From NCBI GenBank assembly GCA_025677835.1, contig JAIXMR010000066.1, positions 62,001-126,000 of the forward strand: a stretch of 64,000 nucleotides of DNA, written 5' to 3'. Every line of letters starts with the position of its first letter. The stretch's first letter is position 1. Shown piece by piece: positions 55,903 through 64,000 of this stretch. This stretch comes from Sporodiniella umbellata. Its lineage: Eukaryota; Mucoromycota; Mucoromycetes; Mucorales; Rhizopodaceae. The notes under the pieces were generated by a model. It saw only the letters and a program-made list of their open reading frames with translations. It did no database searches and had not been told where the DNA came from. The translations under genes and the position numbers were made by a program.

Positions 55903-57788
55903 TAATAACACTTCGAAGCTTGCACAATTCTTCTTCTACAAGTTGCTACTAAACAGAAAACAAAAGAAATAGAAAAAAATAAAGCAAAAAAAAAAAAAAA
56001 AAAAAAAAAAGAATACAGAGAAAAGATAAAAAGAGATAAAAACAAAAAGGATCGACGGACGTTCTGTGTATACACTGCATGCATTTATTACTAACCTCCT
56101 TAGGCCTTTAACATACTATATTTTCAAAAAAAAAAAAAAAAGAAAAAGAAAAAAAAGCGTGCTGCCTTGGTAAAAAAAACTTTGAGCTGATGGTTATCCT
56201 TCCCTATTTTTTTCTTTTTTTGCAAAGTAAAGCTCAAGTATAGTTTTTACTGCCATAGTAAATGAAAAAAGGGTCTGTAGACAAAACCATGGCATAAGTA
56301 TTAAACTTAAAAGGTATAATTTTGTGTTACTCTCAGTGTGTATATGCTTTTTTTATAGCTGATAGACCCGCTCCTCAAAAGTCAAAATATACTTCCAAAA
56401 AAAAAAAAAAAAAAAGAACAGAGCGATTGCATTGATTATACGCGTTTATTGAATTCTCTTTGTGTTGGAATTACATTATTTGCCTTCAAAGATTCCCCAA
56501 TAAGACATGTCTTACGAAAAGTGAATTCGATCCAAGGAAAGCACTGACATGAAACGTGATATGGCTACTCATAAAACGCAATCCGCAATATCTTTATTTT
56601 ATGTTTGAGGACGCAAATTCAATCTTTTTTGGACCGCTGTCAAAAAGCAAACTGTTGCGATATATATATATATATATATATATATAAGGGGGAAGGGGTT
56701 ACTAAAAAAGCGTGAAATGCATAATCTAGTTGATTTTTGCGAAAGTGTTGTAATAAAGTATTGTGGTTTAATTAGTATTATAGCTTTCAGCACTAATAGA
56801 AGATATGACCATGCTTTTTCAAACAAACAATGCTGCTCTTGATAAGCCTGCATAGAAATGTATCTAAATGAAACTAATTCATACCTATCGAGCCATAATT
56901 CGTTTTACTTGATTTATATACCTATAGTGCTTTGAGAATCAGAAAGCAAGCCCACATAAAACAGAGTACATTTAAAAAACTCTTGCTGGTACTCTCAAAT
57001 CAAAGCTAGGGCACAAATAAGTAGTTAAGCTTTGTTTAAATTTCGCAAACTCAGACGTGTTCCAGTAACCATATGCAAATTTTAGCCAGCACAGTAAGCT
57101 TTTACTTGCATTGAAGTAGAGCTGTTTCTTGATAATACACTCTTATCATACTGTAGATTGTTTGAAAGCAATGTCGCCTGACTCACGAAAGTGCGTTTGT
57201 ATTTTGTTGAAACAGAATTCAAACGTGTGACTATGTGAATTCCTGCAGAATCTCAAACATCCAGCTACCTCAATGTAGAAAAGCTTTTTAAAAAAAGAAA
57301 AGGAAAAAGAGTCTGCTAATGAATGACTACTTTAGAGTTCGAGCGTTTTGGAAGGCAAAGCCTTGTTTTGTTAATGTTAGAGTACGAAGAATGATAATAG
57401 ATACACAGCCCTTGAAGCTACATATTTTTAGACCCCTATCATGAGCTTTTGTACTTGTTTGAGCCAGTCAAGTAAGGTCAGAGCGAACTTTAGTCTAACG
57501 ACAGTGATCAAACAACATACAAAAATATAGAACCACAAGACTATAACACAAAGGCGTAGTATTTACGCAATAATTTATCAAATAAAATGCTAGCATATAT
57601 GAGTAAATTTAGTGGTGATGTCTAATTTGTGTAAGATAGGAAGTTATTTTAAGGGATAAACATATTGTCGAGTAATACTACTTGTGAGATCATCAGATTT
57701 AAAACTCCCGTTGTCATAAAATGTAGTATACGAATTAAAGTATGCTTACACGGACCTTTTTTTTTTTCTTTTTTTTTTTTTTTTGCAG
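55903..57788. other. 1.9-kb intergenic region, no gene supported
   Basis: AT-rich with poly(A) at 55986-56010, shorter A-runs near 56126 and 56398, (TA)n at 56661-56686 and a T-rich block at 57757-57784. Upstream exons of the orphan exon at 57789 should lie here, but none could be joined with confidence. Confidence 0.5.
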
Positions 57789-57958
57789 GTGCATTGCATA
57801 AGTGGTGCTATACATAAATATAAAGAAGATGCCTATTTAGATATTTTAAATAGATCCGAAACTCAAAAGCCTTTACATACATTCATACGGCCCTTAAATT
57901 TAGCAAGTGCTCAACAAAAAGAAAAACAACAGGCTGGATGGTATTTTGATGAATTTTA
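57789..57958 (+). CDS. Orphan 3' exon of an unrecognised protein
   Basis: A strong acceptor (T-rich tract then TTTGCAG) precedes a frame reading VHCISGAIHKYKEDAYLDIL ... LHTFIRPLNLASAQQKEKQ then AGWYFDEF and a stop. The composition is coding-like and unrelated to the surrounding AT-rich DNA. The first exon was not found; a possible small exon at about 57589-57630 has only a weak donor. It could be the end of a small gene or a remnant. It converges with the secreted-protein gene. Confidence 0.35.
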
Positions 57959-58042
57959 ATAAATTAAATAAGTTAAGAATTGAAAAAAAAGGGAAAAACA
58001 AAGGGCATGAGAGAGAGAGAGTTTGTGTGCGTGTGTGAGGGT

Positions 58043-58837
58043 TTAAACCAAGAAATCAGCCAGCAAGTTGTTCAATGCATCCTGAGCATTGTTCATAATA
58101 TTACCAGCGACAGATGCAAATTCTATAGCACCATTATTGATACCACTATTAATGTCTTTGAAAGCATCATTGACCAAAGATGCAATATCGCTGTTGTGAG
58201 CAAAGCTTATGCTTTGAGTCGGGCCTAATTTGGCCAATGCTTCGGCCATTATACGTGAAGCGTCTGCTGATTTCATGGGTACAGAGCTTTGGCTTTTGAA
58301 AACTTCTTGATCTGCCACTTCGTTTATACGGACTGCCTTTGCATTAGCAGGAATCATAGTACTCATGGAAGGAAGTGCCTTGGGAATTTGCTTTGCAAGG
58401 AATTCTCCAATAGCATTGGGTAATGGACAGCTGCCACCCTGACACTGAAGAGCTTCAGCGTCTGTTGCGCTTTGGAGCCATCCGTTCAAGGATGCCTGAA
58501 GGTTATCTACTACATTAGCAACATCCTGTCCGTGATAGGCGACTGATTTTTTTTTTTTTTTGAAAAAAAAAAAACAAAAAAAAATAAGCAACGGTCTAAA
58601 TATATGAAAGAAGAATAATACACCTACATAAGTAAGACTCTTCGGTTACAGTAACTGTCTCTATAGCAAGACTTGTGACATAGGCACGTTTAGTTAAGCT
58701 AAAGTGAGTTTTTTTTTAAAAAAAAAAATTAGTTAGTCGGTTAAAAAACACGTTTTATATAAATTTTACTCCATATGACCAGTAGCAGTAGCAGTGGCAA
58801 TGAGAGAGGCAAGGGCGGTAATGGTAAGAAACTTCAT
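58043..58837 (-). CDS. Secreted protein with signal peptide and KR processing site
   Basis: Three exons give about 215 residues. The signal peptide is MKFLTITALASLIATATATG. After the first intron the chain reads DLTKRAYVTSLAIETVTVTEE, with a Lys-Arg that could be cut by a Kex2-type protease. The mature part is Ala/Asn/Ser-rich and mostly helical (DVANVVDNLQASLNGWLQS ... GEFLAKQIPKALPSM ... ASRIMAEALAKLG). It holds a single Cys pair (LQCQGGSCP). A TATA box (58907-58914) lies 70 nt upstream. It resembles small helical cell-surface or secreted proteins in general, but no family is recognised. Confidence 0.75.
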
Positions 58838-58906
58838 ATTAGATAATTTAAATGGATTGATCAAAGAAAAGAAAAGAAAAAATGGTATGCTCATACATAG
58901 ACTTTT

Positions 58907-58914
58907 CTTTTATA
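58907..58914 (-). promoter_or_regulatory. TATA box of the secreted-protein gene
   Basis: TATAAAAG on the minus strand, 70 nt upstream of the ATG at 58837. Confidence 0.55.
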
Positions 58915-59440
58915 CAAAAAAAAAGTTGAAAGAAGAATGTAAAGTATGGACGGAATAGTAACATTGCTTCTAAAAAATTTCTTTTGAAATTCTGCTTATC
59001 TCATTTTTACATTTACCTGAACACCAATACAATCTATTAAAAATTAGCATTTGATTGGTCTTTTATACAGACCAGATAGTAAAATCTCTTGTAAAAACAA
59101 AGACAGTCAAAAAAAAAAAAAAAGAGTAATAAATAGGAACCTTTTTTTAGGCTTTTTTGGAGTAAATTGTTTGACATATTTTAGATCGAGCTATGCTTCA
59201 AGGGTACTTTAATTTTTCTTTGTAACAAATTGCAAAGTAATCAAATGAGCAGCTAGAAAGCACGTAAGAAAGTATAACTATAGTAAAAAGAGCCCAAATC
59301 ACAAAGGCCTTGGTATGTCCAAAGCAACTGATTGATGTTTTTTTAGAGTCAGTCGCAATAAGCAGGAGTTGCTATAGGACCAGCTGTCCTTGAGTGATTT
59401 TGTTTAATTGAAAAAAAAAAGAAAAAAAGTATGTACAAGA
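58915..59440. other. Intergenic region, no gene supported
   Basis: AT-rich sequence between the secreted-protein promoter and the 3' end of MED22. No exon or repeat of note. Confidence 0.5.
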
Positions 59441-60001
59441 CTATTCATCAGCCAAAGGGCGATAATAGACTGTCTCCAAGTCAAAAACTGCTTTCGAAAG
59501 CTCATCCTTCATAGAGATGACTTGATTTTTTATAGTTGTCGTGCTTTCTACGAGTTTTTCTGACTGAGCCTTTCTGAGCTGCCCTAAAGTTTGAGCGTCG
59601 TTAAGCAATAGAAACTGTTTTAATTCGTTTGTCAATGACAAGAGAGATTCGCAAGATCTGACCTAAAGTTAAAAGGGTTAGTTGATACACGACGGTTGAG
59701 AATGGCGTTTACAATCTGTGCTGCTTGGCTTTCAATTTGATAGCCTTCTTGAGCTACTTTAAACTTGTCCTTGTCTTTGTTCTGTTTGAATATCGTATTT
59801 TTTTTTTTTTTTTTTGGATCAGACTCAAACGAAATCCTATGACGCTTTTCTTACTTCTCCAATTCGCACAATATCTGTATAACAATCTACTAGTTTTGAG
59901 ACATCGTCATCAATGCGCTTGTTGTATTGATCCTCGACTTGGTCCAAAAACGGTCGGGGCGCGCTTTTGTTGGATGAATGAAAAGGAGGTATGCTTGCCA
60001 T
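59441..60001 (-). CDS. MED22: Mediator subunit MED22 (Srb6)
   Basis: Three exons give about 145 residues. The MED22 signature is complete: QYNKRIDDDVSKLVDCYTDIV, then after an intron DKFKVAQEGYQIESQAAQI, and after a second intron VRSCESLLSLTNELKQFLLLNDAQTL. MED22 is a small head-module subunit that pairs with MED11. The long helix at the C-terminus (KNQVISMKDELSKAVFDLE) fits the family. Its start is only 66 nt from the divergent small gene at 60068. Confidence 0.93.
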
Positions 60002-60067
60002 CGAGGAATCAAAAAAAAAAAAAAAAAAAAAAAAGAGGCAAACAAACCCTTCGTGCCAGAAAACTCT

Positions 60068-60452
60068 ATGCATACAGAGGGTGTACGAAGGGATTCTTTT
60101 TGTTTTAATAACTTTTATTTGACCGTGTCTACTTTAGCGGGTTCTGTATTGTTTAAGGTTTCTTTTTCTCACTATCCATATTCTGACCCAGTGATTTATA
60201 TATTAACACTGTGTTTGCTCTTGTGTTGCTATTGTAGGCCGTATTTGAATATAAAGTAAAGTTGGGTCGTATGCAACTGACTTTGATGAAAAAAAGATAG
60301 TAAAAGACTACAAGGCAGTCCTATTTCATTTGTATATGTTTGTGAGCGACAAACTGCTTTGTTTTCAGCAATACTTTCTGGAGACTTATCCTGGGTTTAA
60401 AGTAGACTGTCAATGTATGCCTATCAAGGTACAGACCAACGGTTCACCCTGA
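60068..60452 (+). CDS. Putative tiny four-exon gene, 44 aa, unknown
   Basis: Exons 60068-60080, 60138-60157, 60238-60255 and 60369-60452 join with consistent phase into MHTEAGSVLFKAVFEYKQYF then LETYPGFKVDCQCMPIKVQT and NGSP. Every acceptor is a good one (CTTTAG, TTGTAG, TTTTCAG). The donors are GTGTAC, GTTTCT and GTAAAG, two of them weak. Single exons are only 13-20 nt, so no ordinary gene finder would call it. The last exon (QYFLETYPGFKVDCQCMPIK) is convincingly protein-like. I do not recognise a family, and further exons after a GTACAG donor at 60429 are possible. It shares a 66-bp divergent promoter with MED22. Confidence 0.35.
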
Positions 60453-61383
60453 CTGTATTTACTTTATTTTTTTGGATCTCAGCCTTTATTACTTTGTTGA
60501 TATATTAACTATGTAGGTTAGACATTGAGTATTACCCCATTTATCATCAAAAATCAAGCTGCGACACTAGTTGAGTGTACAGTCTAAAGATCCCATCTCA
60601 ATACTATTGACTCATTAAAGAATATATAAAAAAAAAAAACGTGTTGGGCATGTTAAGCTATAAACATCTCAAAAGGAATACATCAAGGGTCTAGTTGCCT
60701 TATTTAGTATTTGTTCAGTACCCACTGAAAATATTTTCAGGTTCCAATGTCGCGTGTGTATGTTTGTACATGTCGTGTTATTAAACTTGAAATCTTATTT
60801 TTAAGGAGAGAAAGTTATTTTGTGAGCAAAAGCGGTCAAAGTAGTCTTTCCCCTTGATACTATCTTCCTAAAAGGAAGCGTACAGCACCTGCACTTTACG
60901 ATAAAGACTAATGCAGAGAAATGATACAATAAAAGTAGCTTAAAAGAGAATGTGCATCTATTTATATGAAAATCTGTGCTTATGTAGATTCAATAGAGTA
61001 GAGATCCCATACTTTTTAGCCTCGCCCCTAACAGGTCTATTACAAACAACAGTAATTTTTTTTACGAATGACAATGGCTTACTATAGAACAAATGGAGAG
61101 GGCGACTGTATGCGAACAATTAAAGTGCGAGTTTTGCATAAATGAAAAGGGAAAAAATGGGCTCGTTTGAGGGTACATTCTTGATCTTGTGAAAGCAGTT
61201 ACGTATAGATCACGACTCTTTTACAGGTAGTGGCAATATGTGATTTCATTGCTACTTTCAGTGTAACATTAAATTTGTTTAAGCAACAATAAAAATAGGT
61301 CGTTTTCAATATAACGCTGGGAGTTTTGTTTGCTTCTTTTTTTCCCTTTTTTTTTTTTTTTTCTTTTTTGGTTTTTTAGGCTT

Positions 61384-61423
<40 letters not shown>

Positions 61424-61466
61424 TTTTTATTATCATTAATTTCATCTACAGCCTTTATATATAGAA
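60453..61466. other. 1-kb intergenic region
   Basis: AT-rich, with two long T-runs (about 61343-61361 and 61388-61420) just before the next gene. No coding exon is supported. Confidence 0.55.
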
Positions 61467-63088
61467 ATGATGACTGCAACAAACAAACCAATCATTCAAG
61501 GTATAAAAAAAATCCAGATGTTTTTTTTTTTTTATTTTATTTTGTCTTTCATTTCTATTTATTTATTTCTTTCACATCCACCTTTTTTTTATATCAAAAA
61601 AAAAAAAAATGTTGTGTCATTTTATAGATTGGGTGCAAAAAATTCCATTTGGAAAGAAAACAGATGGTATTTCAGATATCTTGATTTTTTTGCCCTAGAT
61701 TTTAATTGTCCATCTTTGATAGGCCTAAAGATCCAAAACAAAAGCGAGTCCTACAAGATTGAGGTGGAGGAGGTGATAAGGTAACGGTTATAAGGAAAGC
61801 TGTTAGTGAGCAAGAAGCCAACGTCTTTTTCAGTTACGACAACGACGGCTATCTCAAGTCGATTGTGTCTTCTAAACCAGCGGGACCTACCGCGAGCTGT
61901 ACAGGCGAAACATCGACGTGTGATTGTTATAAATGCCAGCGCCAGCGAAGAAGAGCAGGCAGTCGTATGGACACGACACGATCTGCGCCTGAAGCGATAT
62001 CCGAGAGCCAGAAAATAACGCCGCGACGATCGAACACGCTTCCTTTAGCCTTACCCAGACGATCGAACACGGTCCGAAAGACGCCGACGTTGAAATCCTA
62101 CGAAAAACACATACCCCGACCGACATATTCCCAGCAAGACAGCATTTACCGTCTCGATACCCCCTTGGTTCCCAAGAGCCCAGCATTACCCGAGAGCAGA
62201 CAAAAGTCACGGCCGACAGGGTCGAGCAAAGACAACTACGAGATTTCCTGGGAGGATGACCGGACAGGCGATGATCTTCTGCGGCCACTGGTCACCTTCC
62301 AATCCATCTTTGAAGCTACCGATCAGAGTGAGGGCCTGTCAGAATTACTCGAACAGAGAACAAAAGAACTACAGGCGCGCCGTGCCAAACAAAAAGTCTC
62401 CCCTGTTGAACTACCACCGCGCCACCCCGACTGTTTGACACGCTCATACCGACACGGACCTCCACATTCGCCTTTGACACTGTATCACACGATGAAGATG
62501 GCAAGCTCAAAAGAGAGAGGAGATGCATACGGTACAGGGCGATTGAGACCTTTTGTTTTCTGACGCCATTTTTCTTAGATTGCGCCTTTCAACACTGCGT
62601 TCAGTCCGATAGTGGTTTAAGGCGCTGGCTAGAAAAGACCAAGAAACCGGTGCCAGTGAAAGAGAGCAAAAAGACGGCGATTCAGCCCATCAGCCGAAAA
62701 ACGAGACGGTCGATACTCTCGTCAATCAGAAGAAGCCATCGACAGGAAGCAGCTATTTTCTGGCCCCATTCCCACGTACCGGTGGAAACTCCAGCTGAGG
62801 CATTAGAAACTCAACCGACTGACCTATTGTTAGCTGCACGCGCATTATTACCTAACCAACATGAGACTATCACCATCAAATTCAACCATAAGCCACCTTA
62901 TGAACATATCGATGTTCCTGCTAAACCAAAACGCCCGCTGGATGTAAGTGACTCTTTATCTTGAGGCCTGCCTGTCTAAAAGCTCTTTTTACTAGAAGCA
63001 CTCTCCCGAATCGAGCTTAGTCTCTCGAAAACCAAGTAGGTCAAGCAAGCTACTGTCCTTCAATAAAAAGGCTAGTCACTCATCATAA
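61467..63088 (+). CDS. Basic, Ser/Pro/Arg-rich protein of unknown function
   Basis: Six exons joined in phase give about 425 residues: MMTATNKPIIQ|DWVQKIPFGKKTDG|LKIQNKSESYKIEVEEVI|SYDNDGYLKSIVSSKPAG ... GDAY|DCAFQHCVQSDSGLRRWLEK ... RPLD|KHSPESSLVSRKPS. A Cys cluster CTGETSTCDCYKCQRQRRR lies near residue 75. It is followed by repeated RRSNT blocks (PRRSNTLPLALPRRSNTV), possible basophilic-kinase or 14-3-3 sites. The middle has a helix rich in Glu/Arg (LSELLEQRTKELQARRAKQ). It ends with ARALLPNQHETITIKFNHK and a Ser/Lys-rich tail. I know no family. It may be a cytoplasmic signalling or scaffold protein; that is inference. It is GC-richer than its flanks. Confidence 0.7.
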
Positions 63089-63209
63089 CCCAGAAGGTAA
63101 CCACCCAAAATCATCCATACCACACTCACCCACTTTACAAAGGCCTAGGACCGTAACATGATCATCAAAAAAAAAAAAAAAAAAGAAAAGAACTGTAACA
63201 ATTACGATC

Positions 63210-63255
<46 letters not shown>

Positions 63256-63360
63256 TAATAATAACAGTAATAATAACAGTAATCATGGTAATAATAATAC
63301 ACTAAGCAATTTCCTTTATGTATTTGAGTGTGGGTTCAGCACACGTGGGGTTTGCACAAG
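63089..63360. repeat. Convergent region with (AAT)n microsatellite
   Basis: (AAT)n with AAC variants at about 63210-63298 beside a poly(A). Antisense frames read as polyIle or polyAsn and are not genes. Confidence 0.9.
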
Positions 63361-64000
63361 CTATTTTATCAATCGACCCTCGACCAAAGTCATGGAGGAA
63401 GCGTTTTGAATCTGAGACTTTTTGTTTTCTTTCTTTTTGTTTCTTAACCAGAGCCAGCTGCCGAGGACGGACAAGAGGATGACACTGGCCAGGGAGATAA
63501 GGGTGGCTAGGATGACGGGGGATACGCTTGGAACGACGTGTTTGTCTTTGATCTCTGACGGTTGCTCACAAAGCCCGTTAGCGCACGTTCCGTTCTCGCC
63601 ACACAAGGTGCCATCCAAGAAATTAGAAGAGAAAAGAGTGCATTTGTCGGGATCGCCTGGGAATTCACAAAGCATTTTGCATTCCTCCCTTCTGACGGAG
63701 CATGCACTGGTGATGTTCATCTTTAATCCCCGTGCCATACACTGCTGATCTCTTGAGGTGCATTGGCCCGAGGCACATGTCAAACCATCGGTACTACATC
63801 CAGTGCCGTCAGGTACATGTGCGTCTTGAGGACAAAGGGCAGAGTGGCCAGTGCAGTACTCGCTTTCGTCGCAAGAGGAGAGTGAAGGTCGGCAGACGTG
63901 CGTGTTTGGGCGCAACTGACATTCATGGCAGCAACCCTCGTTTGAATCCCTTGAGAAGAACGTTAAGAAAAACGGGTCCCTCTTTATGTCCACTTACTCG
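63361..64000 (-). CDS. ADAM-type metalloprotease, C-terminal part (disintegrin end, Cys-rich region, TM, tail)
   Basis: The gene continues beyond the right edge; only its last exon (below about 63953) plus an intron donor at 63996-63997 are visible. The disintegrin end reads EGCCHECQLRPNTHVCRPSL then SCDESEYCTGHSALCPQDAH, with VPDGTGCSTDGLTCASGQCT following. The Cys-rich part has CKMLCEFPGDPDKCTLF and DGTLCGENGTCANGLC. One transmembrane helix (VSPVILATLISLASVILLSVLGSWLWL) and a short Lys/Asn-rich tail with KKKENKK end the protein. This is the order of membrane ADAM proteins, known from some fungi. The zinc-binding catalytic domain lies outside the window, so activity cannot be judged. Confidence 0.9.

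Noticed and set aside
63158..63409. PolyAsn and polyIle frames
   Set aside because: Translation of the (AAT)n microsatellite between two convergent genes.
1..64000. CRISPR arrays, bacterial operons, Shine-Dalgarno sites, prophage or integron parts
   Set aside because: All genes are eukaryotic with spliceosomal introns; no direct-repeat/spacer array, phage gene or bacterial signal was seen.
1..64000. Intact transposable element or rRNA gene
   Set aside because: No transposase, reverse transcriptase or integrase motif, no terminal repeats with target duplications and no rRNA core sequence were recognised by eye; a profile search would be needed to exclude decayed copies.

Overview
The window is nuclear DNA from a filamentous fungus, most likely an early-diverging one (Mucoromycota-like). 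The genes are interrupted by many very short introns (mostly 40-90 nt, GT-AG, often with a CTAAC/CTAAT-like branch site). The DNA is AT-rich, with very long poly(A)/poly(T) runs and (GA)n, (TG)n, (ATC)n and (AAT)n tracts between genes and inside introns. The gene set (ATP12, Spt3, Rad7, Sds3, SAPS/PP6 regulator, aspartokinase, Izh3-type PAQR protein, Opy2-like anchor, alpha-arrestin, Zn2Cys6 factor) is fungal. ADAM, MED25-like, CCDC6-like and FAM72 homologues argue against a typical yeast. The species cannot be named from the sequence. All exon structures below were spliced by hand from open frames plus GT/AG sites in the correct phase.

Layout. 1-6830: a small uncertain ORF, a His/Gly/Phe-repeat protein, a Cys-rich type I membrane protein, an Sds3-like corepressor subunit and a degenerate PDK-fold protein. 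6830-13500: a CREB/ATF bZIP factor, a ~52-residue two-exon ORF, a SAPS-family phosphatase regulator and an M24B Xaa-Pro peptidase. 13500-22550: a MED25-like protein with VWA domain and polyQ tracts, branched-chain 2-oxoacid dehydrogenase E2, cyclin C and aspartokinase. 22550-34200: an Opy2-like anchor, Rad7, ribosomal protein eS12, a two-RRM Pumilio (Jsn1/Puf2-type) protein, a Rossmann-fold protein, a CCDC6-like coiled coil and a PPxY alpha-arrestin. 34200-40200: a tiny secreted/GPI-type peptide, orphan exons, a second Sds3-like protein, ATP12 and a CBS protein. 40205-44206: 4 kb with no supportable gene. 44200-64000: an Izh3-like PAQR protein, Spt3, a BRD7/9-type bromodomain protein, a Zn2Cys6 factor, a FAM72 homologue, a small PPxY protein, a Cys-rich/LEA2-like membrane protein, a secreted protein, MED22 sharing a 66-bp divergent promoter with a tiny four-exon gene, an unknown basic protein, and the C-terminal part of an ADAM metalloprotease running off the right edge.

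There is no operon logic, but RNA polymerase II regulation is over-represented: MED25-like, cyclin C, MED22, Spt3 (SAGA), two Sds3-like proteins, a BRD7/9-like protein, a bZIP and a Zn2Cys6 factor. Several neighbours are packed tightly (convergent stops 14 and 33 nt apart; divergent starts 66 nt apart). The observations most worth following are the PDK-fold protein that has lost its ATP-binding boxes, a start codon split by an intron, two tiny genes that exist only after splicing, a fungal FAM72 with a C-terminal extension, a Cys-cluster/LEA2 protein and an MED25-like gene each broken at homopolymers, and a double hairpin followed by a T-run.
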